A stretch of 11,496 nt of DNA. It comes from Phycisphaerales bacterium UBA2402 (GTDB lineage: Bacteria; Planctomycetota; Phycisphaerae; Phycisphaerales; UBA1924). The notes below the pieces were generated by a model, which worked only from the letters and a program-made list of their open reading frames with translations, was not told the DNA's origin and did not search any database. The position numbers were made by a program, and so were the translations under genes. This document shows positions 1 to 6,927 of this stretch, piece after piece. Each line of letters begins with the position of its first letter. The first letter of the stretch is position 1. The DNA lies in contig DDSA01000088.1 of the NCBI GenBank assembly GCA_002343715.1, positions 1,402 through 12,897 on the forward strand, given 5' to 3'.

Positions 1-606
1 GGCGATGTCGCCGGCACGGTGCGGGATCGCGTCGGTGAGCGCGGCGGTCGTGGCGGTGCTCACGGTGATGAAGCGGGAGATGCAGGGTTCGTAGTGGGCG
101 AGGACCGCGCGGTCGTAGGCGCTGTCGAGGTGGCACCAGCCGACGATTGCGATGGGCACCTGTTGGGAGACCGCAGCGGCGATGCCGTAGTCATCACCGT
201 GGAGGTTGGGTGAGAGAATCAGTCTCGGGGCACCCCCTCGCTCCGGGAGGGGCGAGCAGTTGTGCGGCAACTCCGGACTCACACCCCTCGCGGAGCGAGG
301 GGGGACCCGGAGGGAGGGCAGGAGCGTCGTACAGGCTTGGATATAGGCTTCGATGTAGTCGTCGAGTCGGCCGTCACACTCGGTGAGCGGGGGCAGATGC
401 GAGAGGTCAAAGGTGCGGACGCCGGGGTGCAGCGGGATGCTGAGCGGCGCGTGGTGCGGCGTTGAGCGGTGAAGGATGAGACCGGTTTGGATGCCGCGGG
501 CGGCGAGGGTGTTGACAAGCCGCACCGCCCACGTCACCACCCCGCTGACGTACAGCCCGCCGGGGAGTGAGATGAGCAGTGGGGGAGGTATACCGTGTGT
601 GATCAT
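1..606 (-). CDS. GT4-type glycosyltransferase, N-terminal 202 residues (runs off left edge)
   Basis: The frame is open without a stop from the ATG at 604-606 to the window edge. The start overlaps the stop of the upstream gene (ATGA), which suggests translational coupling. Residues 12-35 have the Gly-rich N-terminal strand-loop-helix of GT-B family 4 enzymes (LPGGLYVSGVVTWAVRLV). Residues 130-142 read LILSPNLHGDDYG, followed by VGWCHLDSAYD (155-165) and HYEPCISRFITVS (171-183), which resembles the middle of the N-terminal domain of GT4 enzymes, including the segment before the inter-domain linker. The C-terminal sugar-nucleotide-binding half lies outside the window. Residues 102-125 are encoded by a palindromic repeat (see 233-303) and fall between a helix and a beta strand, where family members would have a short loop. 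Its place downstream of neuB points to a surface glycan. Donor and acceptor are unknown. The family call is fairly secure; the role is inferred. Confidence 0.82.
   Translation of the reverse strand, partial: MITHGIPPPLLISLPGGLYVSGVVTWAVRLVNTLAARGIQTGLILHRSTPHHAPLSIPLHPGVRTFDLSHLPPLTECDGRLDDYIEAYIQACTTLLPSLRVPPRSARGVSPELPHNCSPLPERGGAPRLILSPNLHGDDYGIAAAVSQQVPIAIVGWCHLDSAYDRAVLAHYEPCISRFITVSTATTAALTDAIPHRAGDIA
233..303. repeat. 71-bp palindromic (REP/RPE-like) element read in frame inside the GT4 gene
   Basis: Left arm 233-252 (CCCCCTCGCTCCGGGAGGGG) and right arm 284-303 are inverted repeats matching at 19 of 20 positions. Each arm also folds on itself: 234-239 with 247-252 (6 bp), and 284-291 with 295-302 (8 bp, loop GGA). 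The spacer has a third hairpin, AGTTG (258-262) with CAACT (268-272). The result is a clover-like set of three hairpins. On the minus strand it is translated as about 24 residues rich in Pro, Arg, Ser and Gly (residues 102-125 of the glycosyltransferase) with no stop and no frameshift. Its composition differs from the flanking coding sequence. No second copy was seen in this window, so its repeat status in the genome is inferred from structure. Confidence 0.65.
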
Positions 607-2342
607 GCCGCTACCGCCCAGGTGCGACTAGTACGATCCAGCAGCCCGATCAACCGAACAGCCGCGCCGCCGTCGGAGTGGTTGGCAAGCGTGGCGTCCA
701 GCGCCCGGCGGATGCTTGCCCGGTAACGCCCGACGAATGTGCCGGGGTCCGCCGCTACTTCGCGGGCCACCGTCTCAAGTTCCTTCGCATCAAACGCGAT
801 CGGCAGCCCGAACTCTTCCAGGTTCAGCAGTCGATCCACCCCGCGCAAGGCACCGAATGCGCAGGTCACGACCGGAGTGCCGCACAGCAGCGATTCCAGG
901 TTCACCGTGCTGTGGTGCGTCAAGCACGCGTCGCACGCCGCGAGAAGCGTCGAGAGCGGAGCATCACGAACGAGTCGCACCCGGTCGGGGTACGTCTCGC
1001 ACAGCCCGCGGCAATCATCCGGTGCTTCCGCCGGGTGCGGGCGGATCAGAACACAACAGCCCGGCACATCGAGCAGCACTCCGCACACAGCGCGCAGTTG
1101 GGTGCTTGCCTCCGGTTGGCTCGCGATGCAGAACCAGGGAGCGGACTCCGGCAGCCCCAGCCCCGCCGCCATTGTTCGGCGTGCCGCAACCCGATCCGGC
1201 AGCGACGTAGCCAGCGAATCCCACGCCGGGTTCCCCGTCTCGCTGATCGCTCTCGCACCCCGCGATCTCGCACGCTCCCGCTGGTGCGGCCCCCAGACCG
1301 CGACGCAATCCGCTAGCGCGAACTCGCCATCGATGAAGCGCCGGGTCGGCCGCTCGCCGATGTGCCCGTGCGGGATCATCACGATCCGCACGCCCATGTC
1401 CCGTGCAGCCATCGCCGCGCTCAGTTCCGTCGCACGCCGCAGCCGCGCGACAACCAGTGTTGGCGCCCTCGTTCTGGCCAGCACCGTGCGGACAGCCTCA
1501 TCGCAGGCAGCCGCGTACGGCACATATACACGCGCCATGTGCTCGACATCGCGGCACACCAGCGGCCACAGCGAAACGCCCCCAAGCCGGCACGCCGCTT
1601 TGCACGCCGCGGCACGGCCGCGCCACGCCAGCGATACGCTCAGGGCCACCATCTCGCGGACGCTGGCCACCGCGCTGCCGGGGGGGGCCTCCAGCGGCAC
1701 GATCTCCACGCCGTCAGGGATGCCTGCATCCGACGCGACAGTCCCCGGCGTAAGCAACACAGCCCGTCGTCCGGCCTGTATCAGACGCTCTATCACCGGG
1801 AGCAGCGGCCGCAGGTAGTTCGTCATGGAAGCCACGAAGACCGCGCCGATCTGACGAGCGTCATGCCACCGCTTCGACGGCTCTGGAAGAGTGTGTGCCG
1901 TAAGATCAACTTCTACGGGTTCGTAAGCCTCTGTCTCGCAGCGAGGCTTCATACGGCCGATCATTGAAGCGACGAGGCCGTCCCACGCCGCCACCGTCGC
2001 AACCCGCACGCCCCGGCTTCGGGCGTATTCGAGCAGGAAGTACTCGCCCAGCAGAAGGTCCGGGAGTTCAAACTCAAGACGGCCAGCGCCGTTCAGCAGG
2101 TCGTCCGCCGCGCCCATCGCTCTCATTGCGCGGATGACCCACCCGTGCATATCCACGTTGTATCCGGCAATCTTGTTCAGGAGTGTCCTCGCCACATCCA
2201 CGCCGGCTGCCGCGGGCAGCGCAGCGCCGATGGCGAGCGACAGGCGTTCCGCCTCCCGCGCGGCCAGTTCCTCGTCGAGGCCCTGGCGACGTACCCGGGC
2301 GAGAAAGTCTTCGCGTTGAGCCGGACCGAAGCGAATCAACAT
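603..2342 (-). CDS. GT-B-like surface glycan transferase (CDP-glycerol phosphotransferase / polysialyltransferase style)
   Basis: A 579-residue protein. The C-terminal two thirds look like a GT-B fold related to capsule and teichoic-acid polymer transferases. A first Rossmann-like part begins near 165 (IGAVFVASMTNYLRPLLPVI). Further along are IPHGHIGERP (323-332), a segment ending VAVWGPHQRERA (348-359), and TGNPAWDSL (369-377). The nucleotide-sugar part has LIRPHPAE (432-439) and LTHHSTVNLESLLCGTPVV (474-492), the usual site of a donor-phosphate loop. Residues 1-160 are helical and Ala/Arg-rich and match nothing I recognise. No signal peptide or membrane segment is visible. An ATG preceded by GGAG (2349-2352 on the plus strand, 6-nt spacing) supports the start. 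It lies 18 bp after neuB and overlaps the next gene by 4 bp. Transfer of a nonulosonic acid is a reasonable guess from context; a glycerol-phosphate-type transferase or epimerase-fold protein is the alternative. Confidence 0.72.
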   Translation of the reverse strand: MLIRFGPAQREDFLARVRRQGLDEELAAREAERLSLAIGAALPAAAGVDVARTLLNKIAGYNVDMHGWVIRAMRAMGAADDLLNGAGRLEFELPDLLLGEYFLLEYARSRGVRVATVAAWDGLVASMIGRMKPRCETEAYEPVEVDLTAHTLPEPSKRWHDARQIGAVFVASMTNYLRPLLPVIERLIQAGRRAVLLTPGTVASDAGIPDGVEIVPLEAPPGSAVASVREMVALSVSLAWRGRAAACKAACRLGGVSLWPLVCRDVEHMARVYVPYAAACDEAVRTVLARTRAPTLVVARLRRATELSAAMAARDMGVRIVMIPHGHIGERPTRRFIDGEFALADCVAVWGPHQRERARSRGARAISETGNPAWDSLATSLPDRVAARRTMAAGLGLPESAPWFCIASQPEASTQLRAVCGVLLDVPGCCVLIRPHPAEAPDDCRGLCETYPDRVRLVRDAPLSTLLAACDACLTHHSTVNLESLLCGTPVVTCAFGALRGVDRLLNLEEFGLPIAFDAKELETVAREVAADPGTFVGRYRASIRRALDATLANHSDGGAAVRLIGLLDRTSRTWAVAA

Positions 2343-2360
2343 GCCGGTCTCCGTTGCAGG

Positions 2361-3275
2361 TCACCCGGCCTTCGCGAGCGGCCGCATCTCGCCGCCGACG
2401 AGCCGCAGCCGCTTCATCACCGGCAGTTCACTTTCATACAGCCGCTTCACGCCGTCGCCCAGCGCCTGCTCCACAACGCGGATGTCGCGCACGAGCCGCG
2501 CCAGACCCCCCGGCTCGATGCTCGCTGCCTGATCCGACCCCCACATCGCCCGGTCCAGCGTGATGTGCCGCTCAATGAAGCACGCACCAAGCGTCGCCGC
2601 CGCGACGGTGGTTTGCAACCCCACCTCATGGCCGGAATAGCCCACCGGGCACCCGAAGGACGTGCGCAGCCGGTCTATCACCCGCAGGTTGAGTTCCGCG
2701 GGCGGGCAGGGGTAGGTACTCGTGCAGTGCAGCAGCACCAGGTCGCTTCTGCTCCTGCCATGCCGCGAGCACACGTCCACCGCGTGCGTGATCTGCTCCC
2801 ACGTCGACATGCCTGTCGAGAGCACAACCGGCCGGCCCAGCGAGCGGGCGTGCAGCAGCAGCGCATCGTCGGTCAGGCAGCACGAAGGGATCTTGATGCA
2901 CGGTGTTTCAAACCGCTCCATGAAGTCAAGGCTCGGTCGATCGAAGCACGACGCGAACCACGCGATCCCCTTCTCCCGGCAGTACCGGTCCAGCGTCGCG
3001 AACGCGTCCTCGCCGAACTCCATCCGTCGCCGGTATTCCATATACGTGATCGTGCCCCACGGCGTCTCCCGCGGCACGTCCCGCATCGCCGCCGGCACGC
3101 ACAACTCGGGAGTGCGCTTCTGGAACTTCACCGCGTCGCACCCCGCCAGCGCCGCCGCGTCGATCAGTTTCTTCGCGGTGTTCACGTCGCCGTTGTGATT
3201 GATGCCGATCTCGGCGACGATGTAGATGGGGCGGTTCGGTCCAACTTCGTTGCTTCCCATACGCACGGTCATCAT
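2361..3275 (-). CDS. neuB: N-acetylneuraminate/nonulosonate synthase, NeuB family, lacking the SAF domain
   Basis: A 304-residue TIM-barrel synthase that condenses phosphoenolpyruvate with an N-acyl hexosamine (ManNAc or a diacetamido sugar) to give a nine-carbon acid. Signature segments, in order: IVAEIGINHNGD (19-30, catalytic Glu22), AVKFQKR (48-54), LSTGMSTWEQI (152-162), LLHCTSTYP (181-189), VGYSGHE (211-217, His216) and IERHITLDR (234-242, His237). The two His correspond to the metal-binding His of the family. Normal NeuB is about 340-350 residues, with a C-terminal SAF (antifreeze-like) domain that in known structures reaches the partner's active site. This protein ends at the linker, around LRLVGGEMRPLAKAG. 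The start has GAGGAG 7 nt upstream (3283-3288 plus strand); the second Met is also possible. Substrate (sialic, legionaminic or pseudaminic type) cannot be told by eye. Confidence 0.9.
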   Translation of the reverse strand: MMTVRMGSNEVGPNRPIYIVAEIGINHNGDVNTAKKLIDAAALAGCDAVKFQKRTPELCVPAAMRDVPRETPWGTITYMEYRRRMEFGEDAFATLDRYCREKGIAWFASCFDRPSLDFMERFETPCIKIPSCCLTDDALLLHARSLGRPVVLSTGMSTWEQITHAVDVCSRHGRSRSDLVLLHCTSTYPCPPAELNLRVIDRLRTSFGCPVGYSGHEVGLQTTVAAATLGACFIERHITLDRAMWGSDQAASIEPGGLARLVRDIRVVEQALGDGVKRLYESELPVMKRLRLVGGEMRPLAKAG

Positions 3276-3331
3276 TGTCGAACTCCTCGCCGAGAAACGC
3301 TTTGTGACACACAGAGGAGGCCATCGCTCAA

Positions 3332-3347
3332 CTACACGTACGTGCAG
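3332..3347. promoter_or_regulatory. Imperfect 16-bp palindrome upstream of neuB, possible operator
   Basis: In the 107-bp gap between the LamG stop and the neuB start there is CTACACGTACGTGCAG, which matches its reverse complement at 14 of 16 positions; the central 10 bp (3335-3344) are a perfect palindrome. The site is about 60 bp upstream of the neuB start on the minus strand, where a regulator could bind. No regulator or matching second site was found in the window, so function is a guess. Confidence 0.25.
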
Positions 3348-3382
3348 ATGTGCTCATACACTGGCGCCGTCCACGGGTACCG

Positions 3383-4462
3383 TCAACAACTCTCTTCCCA
3401 GACATCATAAAATGCCTCGGCATCGGACCCGTCGATCCCGCTATCGCAGTTGATGTCGGCCGAACTGAAACCCTGTTCCCAAGCGTCGAAGAACGATTCG
3501 ACGTCGGATCCGTCCACCCCGCTGTCACCGTTGAAATCGCCGATACACGAGAGAAACGGCAGCGTTGACGGTGCACCCCAGTACGGATCGTCCGACGCAC
3601 TCGAATCAGTTGTTCCAAGGACGCCATTGAAGACGCCGAGCACGTCCTGGACAAACTGCGAAGGCGTCTGGTCGAAGCTCCAGTATGCTTCCAGATTTGC
3701 CTCAAGCCCGGTCAACCGGGACGACATGGTGAGTTGAATACTGCCCTGAGTGCGCGCCGTTGACCAAAGCCGAACTTCATCGAGCCAGCCTTCATTGAAC
3801 GAGTCGCGATGCTCGTAGTTTGGGCTCAGCGTGCAGTTCGGATCAATCGTCTCGTTGTTGGGGCCGCCCGCGCACGTTTGGCACGCCGGAACAAAGATCC
3901 GCTTGCCTCCCATGATGAACTCGTTGCCGAAACTCAGCGTTTCTCCGGTCTCCGTACCGATGAGCACCCCGTCGACGTAGAACTTCTGCGTTCCCCCTGA
4001 GAATGTGCCGGCGAGATGGTACCACTGGTTGAGGTTGATCGATCCGGTGCCGCTCGGGTACATGATGTACGAAGAGTTGTCACAGCCGCTGTGATCGATG
4101 ACATACGACAACTTGTGGGAACCGCCATAGTTGTGGTGCCGAAAAGCGTAGCCCTGATCGCACTGACACGGGCTGTTGAAGCGACCGACGATGACCGAGT
4201 TGAGGCCCGCGACCATCGAGTAGTCCTCGGTGGCCATGAACCAGCATTCGAGAGTGTGAGGATCACCGGGCAAGGCGTTGTATGTGCAGCAGTTATCTGC
4301 ACATGACGAGCCGCAGCACATAGTATTGCAACTGAGTGCCTTGCTGAAGTAGACGTGATTGGCGAGTTGGCGATCAAAGAACAGGGCGTTGTTTCCGCAT
4401 GGCTGTGCGGCAGCGACGGTGGCATAGCAGCTAGTGATGATGGAGTCGGCGCAGGTCCTCAT
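3383..4462 (-). CDS. Cys-rich LamG (concanavalin-like) domain protein with dockerin-like tail
   Basis: 359 residues from the chosen ATG. A LamG/concanavalin-type beta sandwich begins near residue 25 (NNALFFDRQLANHVYFSKAL), with the hallmark NLNQWYHLAGTFSGGTQKFY, then VDGVLIG and GWLDEVRLWSTARTQ. The last 54 residues (306-359) hold two Ca-binding dockerin-like loops, DFNGDSGVDGSD and DINCDSGIDGSD, each followed by an F/Y-x-D-x-W helix, and the protein ends in Cys. Planctomycete surface proteins often carry such tails. By my count there are 19 Cys, with a cluster at about residues 44-60 (MCCGSSCADNCC), suggesting disulphides and export. The N-terminus has only a weak hydrophobic stretch ending AAAQP, so a signal peptide is uncertain. 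The frame stays open upstream to 4756, but that extension overlaps neuA and has no SD. Gaps of 181 and 107 bp and visibly lower GC set it apart from its neighbours. Ligand unknown; a cell-surface or adhesive role is inferred. Confidence 0.82.
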   Translation of the reverse strand: MRTCADSIITSCYATVAAAQPCGNNALFFDRQLANHVYFSKALSCNTMCCGSSCADNCCTYNALPGDPHTLECWFMATEDYSMVAGLNSVIVGRFNSPCQCDQGYAFRHHNYGGSHKLSYVIDHSGCDNSSYIMYPSGTGSINLNQWYHLAGTFSGGTQKFYVDGVLIGTETGETLSFGNEFIMGGKRIFVPACQTCAGGPNNETIDPNCTLSPNYEHRDSFNEGWLDEVRLWSTARTQGSIQLTMSSRLTGLEANLEAYWSFDQTPSQFVQDVLGVFNGVLGTTDSSASDDPYWGAPSTLPFLSCIGDFNGDSGVDGSDVESFFDAWEQGFSSADINCDSGIDGSDAEAFYDVWEESC

Positions 4463-4643
4463 GTCGTTGCTCCTTATCCGGTACGGTGAGAGAAGGCAGG
4501 ACTGGTCGAGGTGCGAGGGGCTGGATATTCCTTCTCTGGCTGGCGAGTCATGTGCTTCGGTCTTGGCTCTGTCTGCTTGAGACTCCTGTCCGGCGTTCGC
4601 ATGGTGCATGCTCGGCATGGACAACCGACGGGCGCGCCGCGTT
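4463..4643. other. 181-bp intergenic gap between neuA and the LamG gene
   Basis: Apart from the RBS at its LamG end, I see only a short hairpin CATGC-TCG-GCATG near 4606-4618 and a GGCGCGCC palindrome near 4631-4638, just after the neuA stop. Neither is followed by a T-run on the minus strand, so I do not call a terminator. The gap is long enough to hold a separate promoter for the LamG gene, but no clear -35/-10 pair was found. Confidence 0.4.
4470..4475 (-). promoter_or_regulatory. Ribosome binding site AAGGAG deciding the LamG gene start
   Basis: On the minus strand AAGGAG lies 7 nt before the ATG at 4460-4462. It is the strongest Shine-Dalgarno match seen in the window. It argues for the 359-residue product over a longer reading that would start inside neuA. 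Confidence 0.75.
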
Positions 4644-5333
4644 CTACGCCGCCAGCAGCGGCACGTGCGCGAACGATTCGATAAACGCGAAGTCCGTCTC
4701 GGTATCGACCTGCATGCCGTGCCGCGCCGTCTGCACAAAGAGCCCGACCTTCCCAAACAGCCGGCACCGGTGCTTCTGATACCCCACCGTCCGGAACACG
4801 TAGATCGACCCGTTCTCCCGGAACTGCGGTTGCATCTCCTGCCGCCGCGGCCGACGCGCCGGATCGTAGTTCAGGGGCCGCGCTCCCCGTCCGTCGTTCG
4901 TCCACAGAAAGTCGTGCGAGGCGCACACGCTGAGCACCGAGTCCGCCTCTTCCCGCAGCAGCACGTGGATGGCGCCGTCGATGTCCCCCGCCTCCCGCAG
5001 CGGGCTTGTCGCTTGGAGAAACACCACCAGGTCCGGCAGGTAGCCCTCGCTCTCACACAGCGCATCCAGCACGTGCGACACCGCGCCCTCCGATGGCGAT
5101 GTGTCCGTCGCCAGCGCGGGCGGCCGATGAACCACCTCCGCCCCCGCCGCCCGCGAGACCAGCTCGATCTCGGCATCGTCCGTCGAGACCACCGTCCTTG
5201 TCACCCGGCGAGAGTTGAGGGCGTGACCGATCGTGTGTGCGATCAGCGGCCGTCCCGCGAGCGGCAGCACGTTCTTGCGAGGTAGGCCCTTCGAGCCCCC
5301 GCGCGCGGGGATGATGGCGAGTACGTTGAGCAT
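4644..5333 (-). CDS. neuA: CMP-nonulosonate (acylneuraminate) cytidylyltransferase
   Basis: A 229-residue soluble enzyme that activates a nonulosonic acid with CTP to the CMP-sugar used by transferases. It has the N-terminal nucleotide-binding signature IIPARGGSKGLPRKN (7-21) with PLAGRPLIAHTI after it, VVSTDDAEI (48-56), RPPALATDTSPSEG (70-83), VVFLQATSPLREAGDID (103-119), FRENGSIYVFR (171-181) and VDTETDFAFIE (209-219). Order and length match the family (usually 220-235 residues), and nothing looks damaged. The start has GGAAG about 7 nt upstream. It lies 18 bp after the methyltransferase stop, so the two are probably co-transcribed. Substrate (Neu5Ac, legionaminate or pseudaminate-type) cannot be told by eye. 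Its NeuB partner is one gene away, separated by the LamG gene. Confidence 0.93.
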   Translation of the reverse strand: MLNVLAIIPARGGSKGLPRKNVLPLAGRPLIAHTIGHALNSRRVTRTVVSTDDAEIELVSRAAGAEVVHRPPALATDTSPSEGAVSHVLDALCESEGYLPDLVVFLQATSPLREAGDIDGAIHVLLREEADSVLSVCASHDFLWTNDGRGARPLNYDPARRPRRQEMQPQFRENGSIYVFRTVGYQKHRCRLFGKVGLFVQTARHGMQVDTETDFAFIESFAHVPLLAA

Positions 5334-5351
5334 CGGTGTCTTCCGGTCGCG

Positions 5352-5969
5352 CTACGCGCGGGTCGCCTCCATGAAGAGTGTGTCGTTGGGATGGCGGTCG
5401 AAGTGCTCGCTCCGCAGTTCGTCCAGCGAACTGGAACGGAAGGCCGACCGCCGGACGTGATTGAAGCCGTGCGACTCCAGCCAAGAGAGCAGGTAGGCCT
5501 CGTCAAAGCAGTGGACGTGCCCGTTCCCCACCGCCGAAGTCGAATAGAACCAACTCATCAGCAGACCGCCGATGGGTGCCGCGGCATCGAACGGCGTCAC
5601 CTCGGCTCGCTCGAAGAAGCCACGGTCGCCCGCGGCGTACGCACGCACCGCCAGGGCGATATCAGGCACGCCGATCCGCAACAGCCCCCCCGGCTTCAGC
5701 ACCCGCCGGAACTCATCCAGCACGAAGCCGAGGCGCTGCGGCAGGATGTGCTCCAGCGTGTGCGACGTGAACACCACGTCGATCGACCCGTCCGCAAAGG
5801 GTAAGGCTTCGCGCGAGATATCCACCCGCACGTCCGCCGTCTCTCGCAGATCGACGATCGCCCACCCGGGCAGGCGGGGATGGCCCTTGCCGCCGCCCAC
5901 ATTCAGTTTCGTGAACGCGGACGGAGTAGTGGTGGACCGGGCCTCGGATGGTGATTCGAGTGCGGGCAT
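5352..5969 (-). CDS. Class I SAM-dependent methyltransferase of the glycan cluster
   Basis: 205 residues, a small Rossmann methyltransferase of the Methyltransf_11 type. Motif I is KLNVGGGKGHPRLPGW (21-36), in the GG-x-G form often seen in methyltransferases of polysaccharide loci, followed by the acidic strand end IVDL (38-41). DISREALPFADGSIDVVFTS (50-69) and HTLEHI (70-75) correspond to motifs II-III, and FRRVLKPGGLLRIGVPD (87-103) is the post-motif strand. The C-terminal part has HVHCFDEAYLLSWLESHGF (151-169), common in this group. There is no signal peptide. It is the first gene of the minus-strand unit. No strong SD precedes the ATG, and the first 18 residues look disordered, so the exact start is less sure than the family. 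The methyl acceptor is probably a sugar or glycan (inferred from context). Confidence 0.85.
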   Translation of the reverse strand: MPALESPSEARSTTTPSAFTKLNVGGGKGHPRLPGWAIVDLRETADVRVDISREALPFADGSIDVVFTSHTLEHILPQRLGFVLDEFRRVLKPGGLLRIGVPDIALAVRAYAAGDRGFFERAEVTPFDAAAPIGGLLMSWFYSTSAVGNGHVHCFDEAYLLSWLESHGFNHVRRSAFRSSSLDELRSEHFDRHPNDTLFMEATRA

Positions 5970-6246
5970 GTTCAGCGCGGGGTCTGTCTCCGATGCGACT
6001 ATCGGTGAATCGCTTGTCGAACGGCTTAATTTGGGGGGGATGAATCGATAAGGCCCTCGAACCTTTGCCGCACCCCAGCCGGGGAGGCGGGTCGAAGAAA
6101 GGCGGCTTCGGTAAGATCCGTCGGATGAGCTTGTTTCAGCATCGCAACGAACGGTTCATGCGTATCACGATCCACGAGCGGCCTGGTGGGGTGGTTTGTC
6201 AATCTCGGCGGCACCCGTGTCGGGGGGTCTACTCTCACTCAGAGTG
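5970..6246. promoter_or_regulatory. Divergent intergenic region between the glycan cluster and fliHIJ
   Basis: 277 bp separate the methyltransferase start (minus) from the fliH start (plus), so promoters for both units should be here. The most AT-rich part is about 6015-6050 (around CTTAATTTGGGG). I found no convincing sigma-70, sigma-28 or sigma-54 pair by eye. A CCCC-AGCC-GGGG hairpin lies at 6073-6084. A 40-codon open frame (6125-6247) ends over the fliH ATG; its coding status is doubtful. Confidence 0.45.
6236..6246. promoter_or_regulatory. 11-bp perfect palindrome abutting the fliH ATG
   Basis: CACTC-A-GAGTG lies immediately before the ATG at 6247, in the place where an SD would be expected; none is present. 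In RNA it would form only a very tight hairpin, so a protein-binding or chance palindrome is as likely as translational control. Confidence 0.2.
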
Positions 6247-6927
6247 ATGAACGATCCGGCGTCCATCCGTACCGCTCGCATTGTTCGGGCCACCGATGCC
6301 CGCATCGAGCCGTTGTACCCGCCGACGAGGTTGCTCCGAAGCGCCGAGGCGGAAGTCTCGCGCCTGCGTGCGGAGGCCGCCGTGGATCGTGCAGCGGCCG
6401 CCACGGAAGCCTCTGACCTCATCGCCGCCGCTCGTGCCGAGGCGGGTGAGATCCGTGATCACGCTGCACGAGATGGTGCCAACGAAGCCGCCACACGACT
6501 CGGCGCCCTCGTTGAGCGGGCCGGCATGGAGTGGGCGGCGATGCGCGATCAGGCCGAAGCCCGACTCACCGACCTTGCCCTCCGCCTGGCACGGGCTGTG
6601 GTCGATGCCGAGTTTGCCGTGCGGCCGGAGGTGGTTCGGCAGTTCGCCGTCAAAGCCCTTCGCCACGCGGGCTTCAGTGCTTGTGTCCGGATTCTCCTTC
6701 ACCCCGATGATGCCGCCCTGCTCGCCGATCACGCTCCGAGCATCGCCCGTGATGCGGCGTTCGAAGGCGATTGCGGCGTCTGGCCGGATGACTCCGTCCC
6801 CCGCGGTTCGGTGCGAATCGCTACCGACATGGGAGACTACGAAACCGGCATCGAAGAGCAGTTCGCCGCGATGCGGCGGGCGATGCTGACATCCCCCGTG
6901 TCGGATGCGCCGAAGGGCGTAGAGTGA
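6247..6927 (+). CDS. fliH: Flagellar/type III export ATPase stator protein, FliH family
   Basis: 226 residues from the ATG. FliH-type proteins form a dimeric stator that holds and regulates the export ATPase at the membrane export gate. The N-terminal third is a long Ala/Glu/Arg helix (about residues 30-100, LLRSAEAEVSRLRAEAAVDR onward), as expected for the elongated stator arm. The C-terminal half has the family pattern LALRLARAVVDAEFAVRPEV and the late DDSVPRGSVRIATDMGDYET, ending in an EEQFAAMRRAML helix. There is no signal peptide. The next gene, an FliI-type ATPase, overlaps by 4 nt (GTGA), supporting the call. The start is uncertain: no SD precedes ATG 6247. GTG 6244 and TTG 6196 (17 residues longer) are alternatives. 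SctL, the secretion-system homologue, is possible. Confidence 0.8.
   Translation: MNDPASIRTARIVRATDARIEPLYPPTRLLRSAEAEVSRLRAEAAVDRAAAATEASDLIAAARAEAGEIRDHAARDGANEAATRLGALVERAGMEWAAMRDQAEARLTDLALRLARAVVDAEFAVRPEVVRQFAVKALRHAGFSACVRILLHPDDAALLADHAPSIARDAAFEGDCGVWPDDSVPRGSVRIATDMGDYETGIEEQFAAMRRAMLTSPVSDAPKGVE

Noticed and set aside
228..306. Frameshift or pseudogene in the GT4 gene caused by the palindromic insert
   Set aside because: Careful triplet reading shows the frame stays open from 606 to 1 and both flanks are in the same frame, so the gene is not broken by the insert.
739..1818. Long plus-strand open frame opposite the GT-B transferase gene
   Set aside because: Low-complexity Ser/Arg/Ala product with no recognisable motif; antisense shadow of a GC-rich gene whose minus-strand product has clear GT-B motifs.
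2145..3410. 421-codon plus-strand frame spanning neuB and the start of the GT-B gene
   Set aside because: It crosses two well-supported minus-strand genes, and its product is Arg/His/Pro-rich without motifs; typical high-GC antisense frame.
4606..4638. Rho-independent terminator after neuA
   Set aside because: Only short stems (CATGC/GCATG, GGCGCGCC) and no T-run on the minus strand.
4463..4756. N-terminal extension of the LamG gene into neuA
   Set aside because: The extra 98 residues are Arg/Ser-rich shadow of neuA and intergenic sequence; ATG 4462 has a perfect AAGGAG.
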